DNA of 64,000 nucleotides from Haliotis asinina (taxonomy: Eukaryota > Mollusca > Gastropoda > Lepetellida > Haliotidae). A model generated the notes under the pieces. That model saw only the letters and a program-made list of their open reading frames with translations, made no database searches and was not told where the DNA came from. Of the stretch, positions 34,772 through 45,781 are shown in pieces; position 1 is the stretch's first letter; each line of letters opens with the position of its first letter. The position numbers and the translations under genes were made by a program. The stretch lies in the NCBI RefSeq assembly GCF_037392515.1, contig NC_090291.1, positions 30,242,001-30,306,000 on the forward strand, in the 5' to 3' direction.

Positions 34772-35030
34772 GTGATTCAGACCTGAGGAAATCCAGACTT
34801 GCTTCACTTAAGGCTTTAGCACTTCAGAGAAAGCTTGGCAGTAGGGAAAACAATGTGGTTCAGGGACTGTGAGACAGGCTAGAGTAATCCCAAATAGATC
34901 AGTACAAGTATAAAGTGTGCAAACCAGCTTCAATTATCCAGACACTAACTCTGTTGCTGCAAGATGTGGAGCAGCAGTGCTCAGTATTTGAATGGATCTG
35001 TGAAAACCAGAAATGACACTAGTAGCATAA
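34772..35030 (+). repeat. Dispersed repeat family D copy
   Basis: CTGAGGAAATCCAGACTTGC, GGCTTTAGCA, AAGCTTGGCAGTAGGGAAAA and GTGGTTCAGGGACTGTGAGA. Matches 745-860 and 14035-14085 in the same orientation and 61361-61510 in reverse. Confidence 0.65.
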
Positions 35031-35260
35031 TCATACATTTTGTAAAAATCCAAATCAGTTTGTTACCTGATGTCTCACCACAGCATTCAGTCTGGTGATG
35101 ACAGCCTTTAACCAACCAAGCCAAGTTGGCCAAAATATCCAGTGATGCGAAAGCACACTGATTTTGTTAAGATGTTAATTATAAGCACTTGCAGTGCAGA
35201 AGCATGGAAATTTTATTGCTTAGAAGTTTACAAAAATGTAGCATTTGCTTGTGGTTAGGA

Positions 35261-35406
35261 GTGAGTGAGTTCAGGTTTATGCTGTGGTTAGCAATATTCC
35301 AGCAGTATCAGAGGACATAAGCAATGGGTTTCACACATCATTGCCCATGTGGGAAACAGGACCTACGTCTTCAATGAACACTTTTGCCACTGGACTACCC
35401 CCCTAC
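35261..35406 (-). mobile_element. tRNA-derived SINE (family A), minus orientation
   Basis: The plus strand shows GAGTGAGTGAG, then tail, body (AGCAATGGGTTTCACACATC) and head complement (TTTGCCACTGGACTACCCCC). The B-box complement is disrupted (GGGAAACAGGACC). Confidence 0.85.
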
Positions 35407-36534
35407 ATCTTGGGGTTAAAAAATGATTGACTAGACTGATATTGATATCATGGTCAGACTTGACTTGGACATTTGTGTGTCTGTACCCAGATGATGAGAA
35501 TGTTAGCCTTACGCCAGTGGTTTTGCTCGTATTATTTCCAGCCCGCCATCAAGAACTGGAAGACTGCTGACTACAGCAGTAAATAACAAACAAACAAAAC
35601 TTGTTGCTTGTACAAGTCTGTCTAAAGCATAACTGCCCCATAGGGACAGTAATCTATAAAATGTGGTTTGTCTCAAATGGTGATTAGGTTACATGTGGCT
35701 CAGGAGAACATACTACTTGCAGGACACATATTACAATAATTGTTTCCACATAATACTGAACCTCTGACGATATTTTTCGACACATTTGTTTTGACAATGT
35801 TTTGTTTTGAACATATAATGTCAACTTTGGGAATTGTGTGTGTTGTTTGCACAGCTTGGATAGTTAAAATGTCCAGCTTCTCAACTACAACATGGCAAGT
35901 TGTGACATTGAGACTCCACAGAATGTGTACAGATGAGTAAACAATTAGCAGGGCTTACGAGAAACTAATGATTATGTTATCAAATCAAACACCAATGACT
36001 CCAGCTTATATGCACACTGTTATAAATGGCAAATGTTTTAAAAATAAGTGAAACTAGGCTTGAGTTTAAATATGAAGTTCACCTCCATTTGCCAATTAGT
36101 GAGGTATGCAAACTTTAATTGTTTGATTGGCAGTCCAGAAGTTGGAGAGTCAATTATGAAGGATACGATTTTATGGATAAAATTTCTTGTTTCTTGTGCA
36201 GAGCAACTTTTGGTCTAGATTCCTACACTGTTACCAAGGTTAGAGTGACTTACATTGTTGTCAAGCTTTAAGCAAAACTAAAAGTTTAAGAACCTGCACA
36301 TAAACATTGCCCTAAGTCAGTGCAATAAACCAGAAGATGTCTGCTATAAAGTTGTATGTTTCATTATTACCCAAAACATTATTTGATTTTGTGGTCTTAT
36401 ATCTGCGATAAATTCGTCATTTCCCTGTGCTATGTTGACAGCATTTAAAAAAAAAATACCTATTATTATCATTAATATGTAATTTGATATAGTCACGATA
36501 TGGCTGAAATACTACCAGTGAGACTTAGTCTTCA
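35407..36534. other. Unannotated region
   Basis: A short segment at about 35550-35580 (CCCGCCATCAAGAACTGGAAG after TTATTTCCAG) is exon-like in composition, with a GTAAAT following. It is only about 35 bases long and cannot be assigned. The 66-codon frame at 35740-35940 is unsupported. Confidence 0.3.
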
Positions 36535-36815
36535 CTCACGTCACCTCACCTCACCTCACCTCACCTCACCTCACCTCACCTCACCTCACCTCACCTCACC
36601 TCACCTCGCATCGCCACGCCACGCCACGCCATGCCACGCCACACCACGCCATGCCACCTCGCCTTACCTCACCTCACCTCACATTGCCACACCACGCCAC
36701 CTCGCCACCACATTGATTCGCCTTGCCACACCACACCACACCTAGCCTTGCCACGCCACGCCACGCCTTGCCATGCCACGCCTTGCCTTGCCACGCCTTG
36801 CCACACCACGCCAGA
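36535..36815. repeat. CCTCA pentamer array and diverged CGCCA derivative
   Basis: At least 12 perfect ACCTC pentamers, then a mixed array of CGCCA, TGCCA, CTTGC pentamers. The register stays at 5 bases throughout, indicating a single ancestral pentamer array that mutated. Open frames of Thr/Ser/Pro/His in two plus frames are by-products. Confidence 0.9.
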
Positions 36816-37881
36816 GACAGAGATGACTGTACGACATGTGCTCATGGATCATTATTTAACAAATGATGACACCAGGTGTTTTATGAGTAGATTATCATAT
36901 CCACTGCCCATTCATTGCATTGAATTCTGGGGACAATTCCTGTCCAGAATCATTTTACAAAATTCTACTTGCAGTCTTTTAAACAAAATGTCACAATTTT
37001 TAAATTCTCCATACATTCAACTGAATAGAAACTCAACATTTATTTTTTAATCCTACTTGTAGACAACTAAATAAACTATCAAAACTGCCGAATCAAGTCA
37101 TTAAAAATGGGAAGAGTGAGGTTTTAAGAGTCTGTGTTTTGACCATTAGGTTGACAAGTATTAGGATTAACAAAATCCTTTTTCATGAGTGCCATGTTTC
37201 AACATTTTTACAGTTGTCAAACTATTGCCAAGGTACAAGGATCAGTATTAAAATGTCGCAACCCAAACTAAAAAAGCAGTTATTCATAAAATTGCTAGCA
37301 TTGTACTGAAAGATGATATTGATTTTTGGATGGTATTTGATAAAGTGAAATGATAAAGTGGTCATACATGGATGTCAAGGATGAAGAAGATCCTCATACT
37401 ACTGAAATATTATATAACTCCCTGTTTTTATTGATTATTGGCAATAACTAGTGAAACATACCAATAATAAATTCTTGGAACTATGGTATTTTTTCATTTA
37501 TTTTTAATTTGTTATTGCATAAAACAAGGATGTTCTTTTCTCTTTCTTCAAGTTTATCATTATAGTCATTTATGATATGGTGTGCTACTTAAATGTTGAA
37601 TCTGTCTGGGTTGGAAAATAGTATTACTGCCATTGTATAGAATATAATGGCTGGTTTGATAATTGGAAATGTTTCTATAGGCGACTGTTTAGATCTGGCA
37701 GGCTGTACCTATACCATTGTGAACGGGAATCTGAGTTCCTACAACCAGACTTGTCTCTTGTGTTCATGCCCAAAGTAGAAGGGATATTTACAGTAAACTG
37801 TATATATTTATTACTTAACAGGGCAAACATATCAGGGTTCATATTTTCTGTACGATGATCTAGGGCAAAGTATAACTTTGT
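36816..37881. other. Unannotated AT-rich region
   Basis: A 69-codon minus-strand open frame (37675-37884) ends at the edge of a family E repeat and is not recognised. No gene is called. Confidence 0.35.
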
Positions 37882-38190
37882 CATGGTAACATGACGTCAT
37901 GAACAATGCCATGATGTCATGGTTCTTCTTTTATGTTGCGTTCTACAAGCAGCGATGGCAGGTAGCCAGCCTATGTTTAAAGTAGATTTGGGTTTATTGT
38001 CCACAATTTAACACCTTGGTAAGAAATAGAATATTACATTTGTGCCCAGAAAATACTATGTTTACGATACTTGTGCCTAAATATCGGTATATCCCTTGCT
38101 CATGCTCGTGAAATACCAACTTTTGACACTCATGTTGTAGACATAGTATGACATGGGCATTCATTTAATATCCTCTACATCTGACGTGCT
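37882..38190 (+). repeat. Dispersed repeat family E, right part
   Basis: Starts with TAACATGACGTCATG (TGACGTCA at 37892-37899). It matches the right half of the 30478-31030 copy through AAATATCGGTATATCCC and AATATCCTCTACAT. Confidence 0.7.
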
Positions 38191-38418
38191 TAAAACAAAC
38201 TGATGATTATAACAGACATTTCTTCAGACTCAGTCTCTTGCTGTGTGTCTTATATAAAATGCGAAAAGTAAACAACTCTAATTACAAACTAAAATTATTT
38301 GAAACAATTTTCTGTGGCTCACAATTTGACAAATTGCTGTTTAAATTGGCGATACTTCGCAGTGTTTGTGAAATATGCTTGTATGTGTATATGCGTATGA
38401 AAGTGCTTGGTTTATGAT
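38191..38418. other. Unannotated AT-rich stretch
   Basis: Nothing is recognised. Confidence 0.3.
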
Positions 38419-38512
38419 AAGTACTTCATGAATGTTCATTATAACTACTTCATGAAAACTGTTTATAAGTAGTTTATGAAAGTTCATTATAAGTAGTTCA
38501 TGAAAGTTCATG
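38419..38512. repeat. Short tandem repeat, about 24 bp x 4
   Basis: Repeats of AAGTAGTTCATGAAAGTTCAT with point changes. Confidence 0.75.
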
Positions 38513-39346
38513 GTCAATGTTTTTTAAAATTTAATTGTTAAGAAAAGAATTTAGTAGCCCTAAGAACTTTAAAATTCTTGAAAGAATGGAAAAATTATTT
38601 GTTCCTCATGTAAATAAAGTCTTAAGGATGGTGACATTAAGCCAGTTTGATGGTTAAAAACAACATGAGGTTCTTTGGTGCATTTGTTTTGTTCATCTGT
38701 GTGCTGAATGGCGGCACAAATGAGGCTGATCATTACACAGGGGACTTAAAAAAAATTGACCTGGAATTTGTCATTCTGCTGACTCTGCATCTTTGGCATC
38801 ACTTTCATATTCATGGCTAGCCTTGACATGAGGCACCACTTATTTAATTTTTCGTTTACCGGATTCAACCAACCAGAGCTTTAAAATTCACAATCTGAAA
38901 TAAAAGAAAAATAGTTTCATTTTCATTTTTTGTGCCCGTGCCACTTTTTGGCTGAAAAGTAGAACTATGAAAAAGCAAGCATAAGGTACATTTGAAATAG
39001 TCTAATATAATTTACTTTATACTGGACATAAAAGCGAAGAAAAACACATGTCCTTAATCAATAGAAATCACCACTTAAGGTAAAGTTCACTTTGTGTTTT
39101 GTGAGCATGTGTTTCTGAGGACTGTGTAGAGGGAAGATTCTTTGTTCTGACATATATTTTAATTACCTTCTTGCAGAAATTATTTTTTATCTTTTTTCAT
39201 TATTAGTCCTAATTGGTGAGTTAAAAATCTGAAAAACATTGATGTGAATGTCTGCCTTTCTCAGCTGAGGCAAACACTGATTGAAAATTGTGAAACAGAT
39301 CTCATCTGAATTAAAATTGCATCCATAGTCATGTGATGTTGTGAGT
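38513..39346. other. Unannotated AT-rich region
   Basis: Nothing is recognised. Confidence 0.35.
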
Positions 39347-39450
39347 GATACGTTAGGTCATTTGCTTGCTTGATGAAGGATATGATGAAGGATACGTTAG
39401 GTCATTTGCTTGCTTGATGAAGGATATGATGAAGGATATGATGAAACCAG
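39347..39450. repeat. Perfect 44-bp tandem duplication
   Basis: 39347-39390 and 39391-39434 are identical (each starts GATACGTTAGGTCATTTGC and ends GATATGATGAAG), followed by a partial third copy of the 3' end. Identity suggests a very recent duplication. Confidence 0.9.
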
Positions 39451-39779
39451 TGATGTTGTAGGTAGACACTGGGTTGAATATGATGGGTGTGATAATTCTT
39501 GGATTAACTCTTTACCTCCTCTCAGTTTCATCTGGAGATGATATCAAGGTATCAGATTTCAAATTGTTTCCAGGCAGTGCTGTGAAGTGACCAGCCCTTA
39601 TGTTTCGAATTTTGATGAAACTTTGTGATATATTTTGTACATCATTAGTGTAGATAATACTGTTGATGTTATCTGGAGACATCACCAAGAGTACCATATT
39701 CTTCCACTTGTGAGAGTGACAGTTTGAAAGGCTGACTGTTTCCTTCTATGCTTTTTTGGTGTAGAAAGGCACAACAGCA

Positions 39780-39973
39780 GACCTACCCCCAAATATATCC
39801 CTCTGTGCAAAAAAAGCTGAAAATTCCACATTAATCATGGAAATAGCAACATAAACATGTTATTAAAGTTGCTGTTTTTTGCTGTTTCAGTAGCAAGGTA
39901 TTATGTTTATGTTGCTATTTCCATGATTAATGATGGCTTCTCTGCACAGTTAAAAAGTTTTCTTTGGTAGGTC
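39780..39973. mobile_element. Hairpin MITE-like element with perfect 29-bp arms
   Basis: Arms at 39830-39858 and 39903-39931 are perfect reverse complements over 29 bases (ATTAATCATGGAAATAGC to CAACATAAACAT). The loop is 44 bases. An outer, weaker pairing continues to GACCTACC (39780-39787) and GGTAGGTC (39966-39973). Total length is 194 bp. No target duplication was recognised with confidence. It could fold as a long hairpin RNA if transcribed. Confidence 0.75.
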
Positions 39974-40321
39974 AGAACAGGTTTAATGGCAACCAACAGA
40001 TGTTCAGTTTGCTTATAAAGGACAGAGTAGATCCTTAGTTTGACCCAAACTTAGCCACCAGTTATCAGTTTGTATCTATTTCAAGCTTCATCAGATTCCC
40101 TTGCTTACCAGTATCAAAAAGGCTGAAAAGTGGCTTGTAAACCTGTATATGAATGACTGAAGAGATGCATAGAAGAATAAGACACAGAGACTTCATATAC
40201 TCTGCATAAGTCAGTGACTGTCCTTGTAGGTGGAGAAAGATTTCTTTGTTCATCAAATTCGGAATTTTTTTGATGAAGATGAAGGAAAATGGCATAATTA
40301 ATTTAAGTAACATTTTGAAAT

Positions 40322-40606
40322 AGTGAGTAAGTGAGTTAACTGAATTTTGCGCTGCTTTTAGCAGCATTCCTGCTATATGGCGAAAGTCTGTAAATAACTG
40401 AGTCTGAACCAGACAATCCAGTGATAAACAGCATGAGCATCGATCTGCACAGTGGGGAACCGATGACATGTGCCAACCATGTCAGCGTGCCTGACTGCCC
40501 GATCCTGTTAGTCACCTCTTATGGTAAGCATAGTCGCCTTACATGGCAAGCATGGGTTGCTGAAGGCCTATTCTACCCTGGGACCTTCAGGGGTCTTTTG
40601 ATATAG
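40322..40606 (-). mobile_element. Family B SINE-like repeat, long copy, minus orientation
   Basis: On the plus strand: GTGAGTAAGTGAGTT tail, CTATATGGCGAAAGTCTG, CCAGACAATCCAGTGAT, CATGAGCATCGATCTG, GATCCTGTTAGTCACCTC, TATGGTAAGCATAGTCGCC, and the 5' extension AGGCCTATTCTACCCTGGG. The same extended 5' end is seen in the 63271-63550 copy. Confidence 0.9.
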
Positions 40607-40734
40607 AAACACACACCAGCTTCAGCAGCATGTGTCATTTCAGTGATATCATCATATTACATCATGCATCTCCCTCCATCCACTGCTTCATGTTCAGTGA
40701 ACTAAACATCACATCAACAATGAAATCAGGCCTA

Positions 40735-41030
40735 AGAATCTGTGTGTAGTGGTTAGGGCAATTGTTTGGAGAGAGGAAGATCGTGGGTTAGGTGCCAGCT
40801 GTGCCATACCAAAAGATGTTAAAATATGGTACTTGTTGATCCCTGCCTGGTGCTCAGCATAAATGGAACAAGGAGTGGTGAGAATGGAGTCAGTTTGCTG
40901 TGTCTGGGGTTTTCATGCTTAACTGAGGCATGGTATCACAGTGACCTAGCACAACATAACCAGGTAAGTCTGGGCTGCCCGTACAAGCAGCCACACATAC
41001 ACACAGATGCACATCATCATATGAGTGAAA
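40735..41030 (+). mobile_element. Third SINE family (family C)
   Basis: A head with an A-box-like GTGTAGTGGTTAGGGC and a degenerate B-box (CGTGGGTTAGGTGCC) is followed by GGTACTTGTTGATCCCTGCC, GGTGCTCAGCATAAATGG and CATGGTATCACAGTGACC. It has no sequence in common with the A/B tail. The body resembles, from memory, the molluscan RUDI-type SINEs. It is the only copy in the window. Confidence 0.6.
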
Positions 41031-42479
41031 ACTTTTTAAATTCTTAAACTGCATTTTACCTCCTGACTCTAATACTCAACAAAATCTGAACTGGTGTATT
41101 TATACAAGAATAACATAGTTATGTCAGTCATGTGGAAGATGAATTTAACTATCACCTTTTTTTATCTGATTTCTGATCAATTGGAGTTTTGACATGACTT
41201 ACACAGATGTTTAAAAAATAAACATCTTTGCACCAGTCAGCACCAGTGTCAGAAATGACACCTATCAGTGAATACAAGGCCTTGAACTGTGACCACAATC
41301 TCTTTATTAACACTGTTCGTATGATAAAGCTGTGATATAAGCCAGTTATTCCCAAGGGTACATTACCATAATCTACCAGCTGGGAGAAGGGATTGGCAGT
41401 CATACAGTTCATCTACACATATCCATAAAGATAATCAGTCTCATGTGGTGTGGGTGTTGGGCGACATGGGGGAAATGGTTGTGGTTCTTGCAGTGTTAAG
41501 TGTTATTGACTACTCCTTGCATTGTTGAGGAGAGGGGATTTAAAAATAAATATGAAAATGTTTGATTTATGAGTTCTTGAATTTATGTAATGTGCAGAAT
41601 ATGCTGTGTGTATGAGTGATAAAAATTGTGAAATTAGATCTGCTGAGAAGATGTTTTACATTTCTTGAATTGTAATGCATGACTGATACATCAGGATAAT
41701 GACATGCTAAAACAAGGAGTGAATTCAATGGGATGGATGGATGGATGGATGGATGGATTGGGAATTGAATTGAATTGTAGTGTATGTTAGATAAGGATAA
41801 TTGGATGCGAGACAAAGGGACGAAGGAAAGGATGGATAGATGGAAGAATGATGACTTATAGTGGATTTTAGATTTGTCATTATCGTTGGATGCTGAAGGA
41901 AGGCATGAGGGATAGATAAATTTAGAAAAGGAGAGTTGATAGCAAAGAACTGTGGAAAAGTGGGATCCAGAGAGAAGATTCAGTGGGTGCAGGAGTATGT
42001 TACTCTGATTTGCCTGTAAGCTGATTAAATGACCATTGTAACTTTTCAGAAAATGGCTGAAAATGTACTGTGCAACCCCTCTTCCTAAACTGCGCAACCT
42101 TCTTTTTTCAAAAATCTTTTTCCATTCTTGTGGATAGTGGGTGCTCAATGAAATGCAGGACAGACTGAAAATTGATAATGAACAGATGGAAACAGAAGTT
42201 TTCAGGATGAGAGGATGGAAAAGTGGCATGGATCATCTATTGATCAATTTATTCATTCATAAGACTGTCACATTCCACAATAACGCATCTAAGGTTGTCA
42301 CATTCCAGTACAAATATTCCTGAAATGTGAAATATTCCATTTGTGGTAAAGCAACAGTGTTTTTGCTGATAGCCAGAGGTGAACTAAGCGCATAGTACTT
42401 AGAAGAACATTTGTTTTTCATTGAAGGACAAATATCCTGATAGGATTACCCCATCACCTCATCATAATCCTTGCTGCTT
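41031..42479. other. Unannotated region with GGAT microsatellite
   Basis: (GGAT)7 lies at 41730-41758. A 220-codon minus-strand open frame (41567-42229) is rich in Ser, His, Leu and Ile and crosses the GGAT repeat. It has no domain or splice support and is not called. Confidence 0.35.
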
Positions 42480-42630
42480 CAGTTTCATTGAAGTCAGATG
42501 TAAACGTTTTACCACTGTCCAGTTTAATGTCGCTTTGTAGCGTATGGAGAGACATCAGTTTCGCTGAAGTCAGATGGAAACATATTGTACTGTCCAGTTT
42601 AATGTCACTTTGTAGCTTACAGAGAGAGGC
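42480..42630. repeat. Tandem duplication, about 77 bp x 2
   Basis: CAGTTTC(A/G)(T/C)TGAAGTCAGATG...ACTGTCCAGTTTAATGTC(G/A)CTTTGTAGC occurs twice, with about 15 percent divergence. Confidence 0.85.
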
Positions 42631-44711
42631 AAGAGTTGTTTTAAACAATATTTCTTATTCAATAGAGCAATTACTAATAGTATATTACTGAAGTTGAGTA
42701 GATTGGCAAACAAGCCTGATGCTTTTATCAATGCCTTTCCACATATTGCAGAACATGCAATGAGTACATATTACAGTATATTATGACATTTATACACCAC
42801 AAACATAAGACATGAATTCTAGAGCATGGAAAAGGCAGTTTCATTCATGACTGAAGTAAACACCATGATATTTTAAGATGTGATCGTGTAATTAGCTACC
42901 AGATTAGACAACAAATCATGGACTCGTGACTGAACTTAATTCAGACACGAGAGACACCTGTTACCTCACATTTAGTAGATACTGTAAATAATTATATTAA
43001 CGCATCACGAAATTAATGCCAGTGGGAGGATCTAGTCTAAAATGCGTCACGAAGTTAGTACAGCTCAGGAATCTGTGTTGATGATAAAGTATGACACCCT
43101 GAAACCTTGATGTTGTCCATTTTCTTTTAACACCTCTTATTTACGAAATAACCAGATTTGAGATTGTTAAGCAAGGAAGAGATATGAGCTGACGTTTGGG
43201 TTATGTTGCCATGTTTGGTCATATGACTGCTTGCTACTGCTTGTCTTATGACAACATTTGTAAATCCAATCCAACTTGAAAGTCTTGAAAGGTGAGCAAA
43301 GATCACGAAATGATCCTGCGTGGTTGGAGAATGTCTGGTCTGTCTGATGTGTTTGAGTGACTTTAAATTATGACCAGTGAACTACATTCTCAATGTCCAA
43401 TGTTTCAAAAGCTTTTGTTTCATTATGAAGGAACCATTAGCAAGGCCATGCGTAAAATTTCACGTATATGGATAGTATGGTCATAACAACACATTGGGTA
43501 TAATAATTGTACAATAATAGCAGAAAATGAAAAAGACATGTTGGATAATGGCATGCCCTTAACTACTGATTGTAGTTTCAAACTGTTTTTTTTGCATATT
43601 TTGTTTCCTGAAGTGTGCGGTTTGTATTGCAGATTTTGTGTTTTGAGGGGTACCACAAAAGTGGAGCAAAATGGGGTTTATGAGGCTGGAACATATCAAA
43701 ACCAATTTGCTTGAGGTTGACAGATATGTGTAGAAAAATTAAACACAAAAACAGCTCCATTTGTATCATTTCCTTGGTGATCAGACTCACAACTCTTTGG
43801 TGGTCCCAAATATATTGCATTATTATAGTTTATGTTTTCTTGGACTCTGATTTGGTGAATTGTGTGGTCATTGATGCATAGTACTTGACTTCCTTTATTC
43901 TGCTCATACGATGAAAATGTGCAGAGATTGACAAGCTGGATAATAGATATTAGATACTGCATGTAAGACAACTACATTTAAGATAAGTGCACCCTGGATT
44001 TACAGGAGTGGTTACAAGCAAATGTACGTGTTTGACTATATTTTACCAATATGCTTAATATTATTTGGAGAATGGTAACATCAGTGTTCACGAATAGTGT
44101 CTGACCCTCTGACAAATCCGGCAGATTTGCCAACAGTCAGACAGAAGTTCCCAACCTGTCTGACTGAATATAGCACAATAACTTTGTGTCAAGTTGTTAT
44201 TTGTGGCATGTGACACTTGTTCACTGTTTATAAATTTATGTTTATGATGTTTGTCATTATATAATGTTAATAATTTCAATGCCAATAATGAGAAATGTTA
44301 AATCAGAAAAATGTGTTTTTAATTTTATTCTGTGGGTCCGGTGAATTTTCAGTGGGTCAGACAGACATCTGAAGCTTACAGGACCCAATGTCCTGTTACT
44401 ATGAAACACCACAGTAACACAGTAACATGATAGTGAAGGTGTTCATAATTATTTTGGGGGAAGACATCAATTATCTGAGCAAGTTTGTGTCACTGGTTTG
44501 AATGGTTTTATCACAGATCTGGACTTTAAAGGAAAGTTGGGGTTCAGAAAAAAATATGTGAAGCTTGGCTAGACCAAAAAGTGGCTCAGTATGGATTCTA
44601 ACTGCATGTGTTAAACACTGGGACTTGACTGATGGTGTGTTTGCCTTATAATATGGTCAGTAAATGTAGTTTTTGATGCACATTTAATAATTCTGTTGCA
44701 ACATGCCTGTA
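42631..44711. other. Unannotated AT-rich region upstream of the TMX3 exons
   Basis: Searched by eye for upstream TMX3 exons (thioredoxin WCGHC motif and following domains) without success. Overlapping minus-strand open frames (43423-43971) have no support. Confidence 0.35.
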
Positions 44712-44852
44712 AAAATCCAGGTGAAAATTGATTTTCAGCAACCCTTGCTTGATCTGAAAAGTAACTTATGTGATCAGATTGAAGACTGGTGCTCACTATG
44801 TTCCATCACTGGATTCTGTGGTTCAGATGTGATTATTTACACTGCACAAATG
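44712..44852 (+). mobile_element. Degraded family B SINE-like repeat
   Basis: AAAATTGATTTTCAGCAACCC, TTGCTTGATC, CACTGGATTCTGTGG and GATTATTTACAC follow the family B order with deletions. Confidence 0.6.
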
Positions 44853-45522
44853 TTGCAGGTTGTAGTATTAATAAGCAGACAAACAAATATACAAAGTAAC
44901 AGGATTAGTTATAATGTAGTAATGTCACTGATGAAATACAAGGGGAAGTGTTGTAAAATGGTGGTTAGAGGCAGGATATAGTCCTGGAAGAGTTATCTTT
45001 CTTTTTTAATTCAAACTATTGTTTTCACTGAAATCATGGAAGCAGTCATAAAATCATCCACCTACTGACTGAACAAGTGAATTAATTGTGGTATTTTGAG
45101 CATTTTGAACAAACAAATTTCTCTTTCAACTTCCAACAACAGCTGTATTGAAACATCAGCAGAAGATTGTGTAATTTGGCTGATTCCCCATCTACAGATT
45201 GTCCCTCAGGGTAGGTCTGCAACAGAGCTAGTTGTGAGGATAACATGACCATCATGGCTGTTGACTGTTTACAGTCTCTTAGATCTGATTAAAATATTTA
45301 AACTCTGTGTCCATTTACTATCAAAGTAATGTCTATATGTTATGGATAGATGTTTATGTAGCTTAACATTCTAGAGGGTTGTAAGGCAGCATGGGTTGAA
45401 CTTTCCCCATGGCATTGAGAGTGAAATTTGAGACCACTCTGACAGGGTTAATAATGACTCATTGAGCATTCTCTAGGTTGTGGATTTATCACTACAAATA
45501 TATAAATATCATGATGATGATG

Positions 45523-45675
45523 ATAAGAGGCAACTAACAGGATCGGTTGTCAGGCTCTCTGACTTGGTTGACACATGTCATTAGTTGCTTATGTTAGTGA
45601 TTACTGGACTGTCTGGTCCAGACTGGTTTATTTACAGACTGTTGTCATATGGCTGGAATATTGATGAGTGTGACC
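45523..45675 (+). mobile_element. Family B SINE-like repeat, about 105 bp before a TMX3 exon
   Basis: AAGAGGCAACTAACAGGATC, GACTTGGTTGACACATGTC, GGACTGTCTGGTCCAGACTG, ATTTACAG and ATATGGCTGGAATATTGATG. The CTCA tail is absent. Confidence 0.9.
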
Positions 45676-45781
45676 TAAATTCAAAATCACTACTTAGAAT
45701 TTAGTGAGTCAAAAACAAGAATGTGCCCATACTCTTTGTTATGGAATCAAGTGGTGTAACTGTATTTTTTCAACCTTTCAG

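Noticed and set aside
36535..36620. Possible telomere-like repeat
   Set aside because: The unit is ACCTC (CCTCA), not the TTAGGG repeat of molluscs nor TTAGG of arthropods.
41567..42229. 220-codon minus-strand open frame
   Set aside because: Low-complexity Ser/His/Ile composition, crosses a GGAT microsatellite, no splice signals, no recognisable domain.
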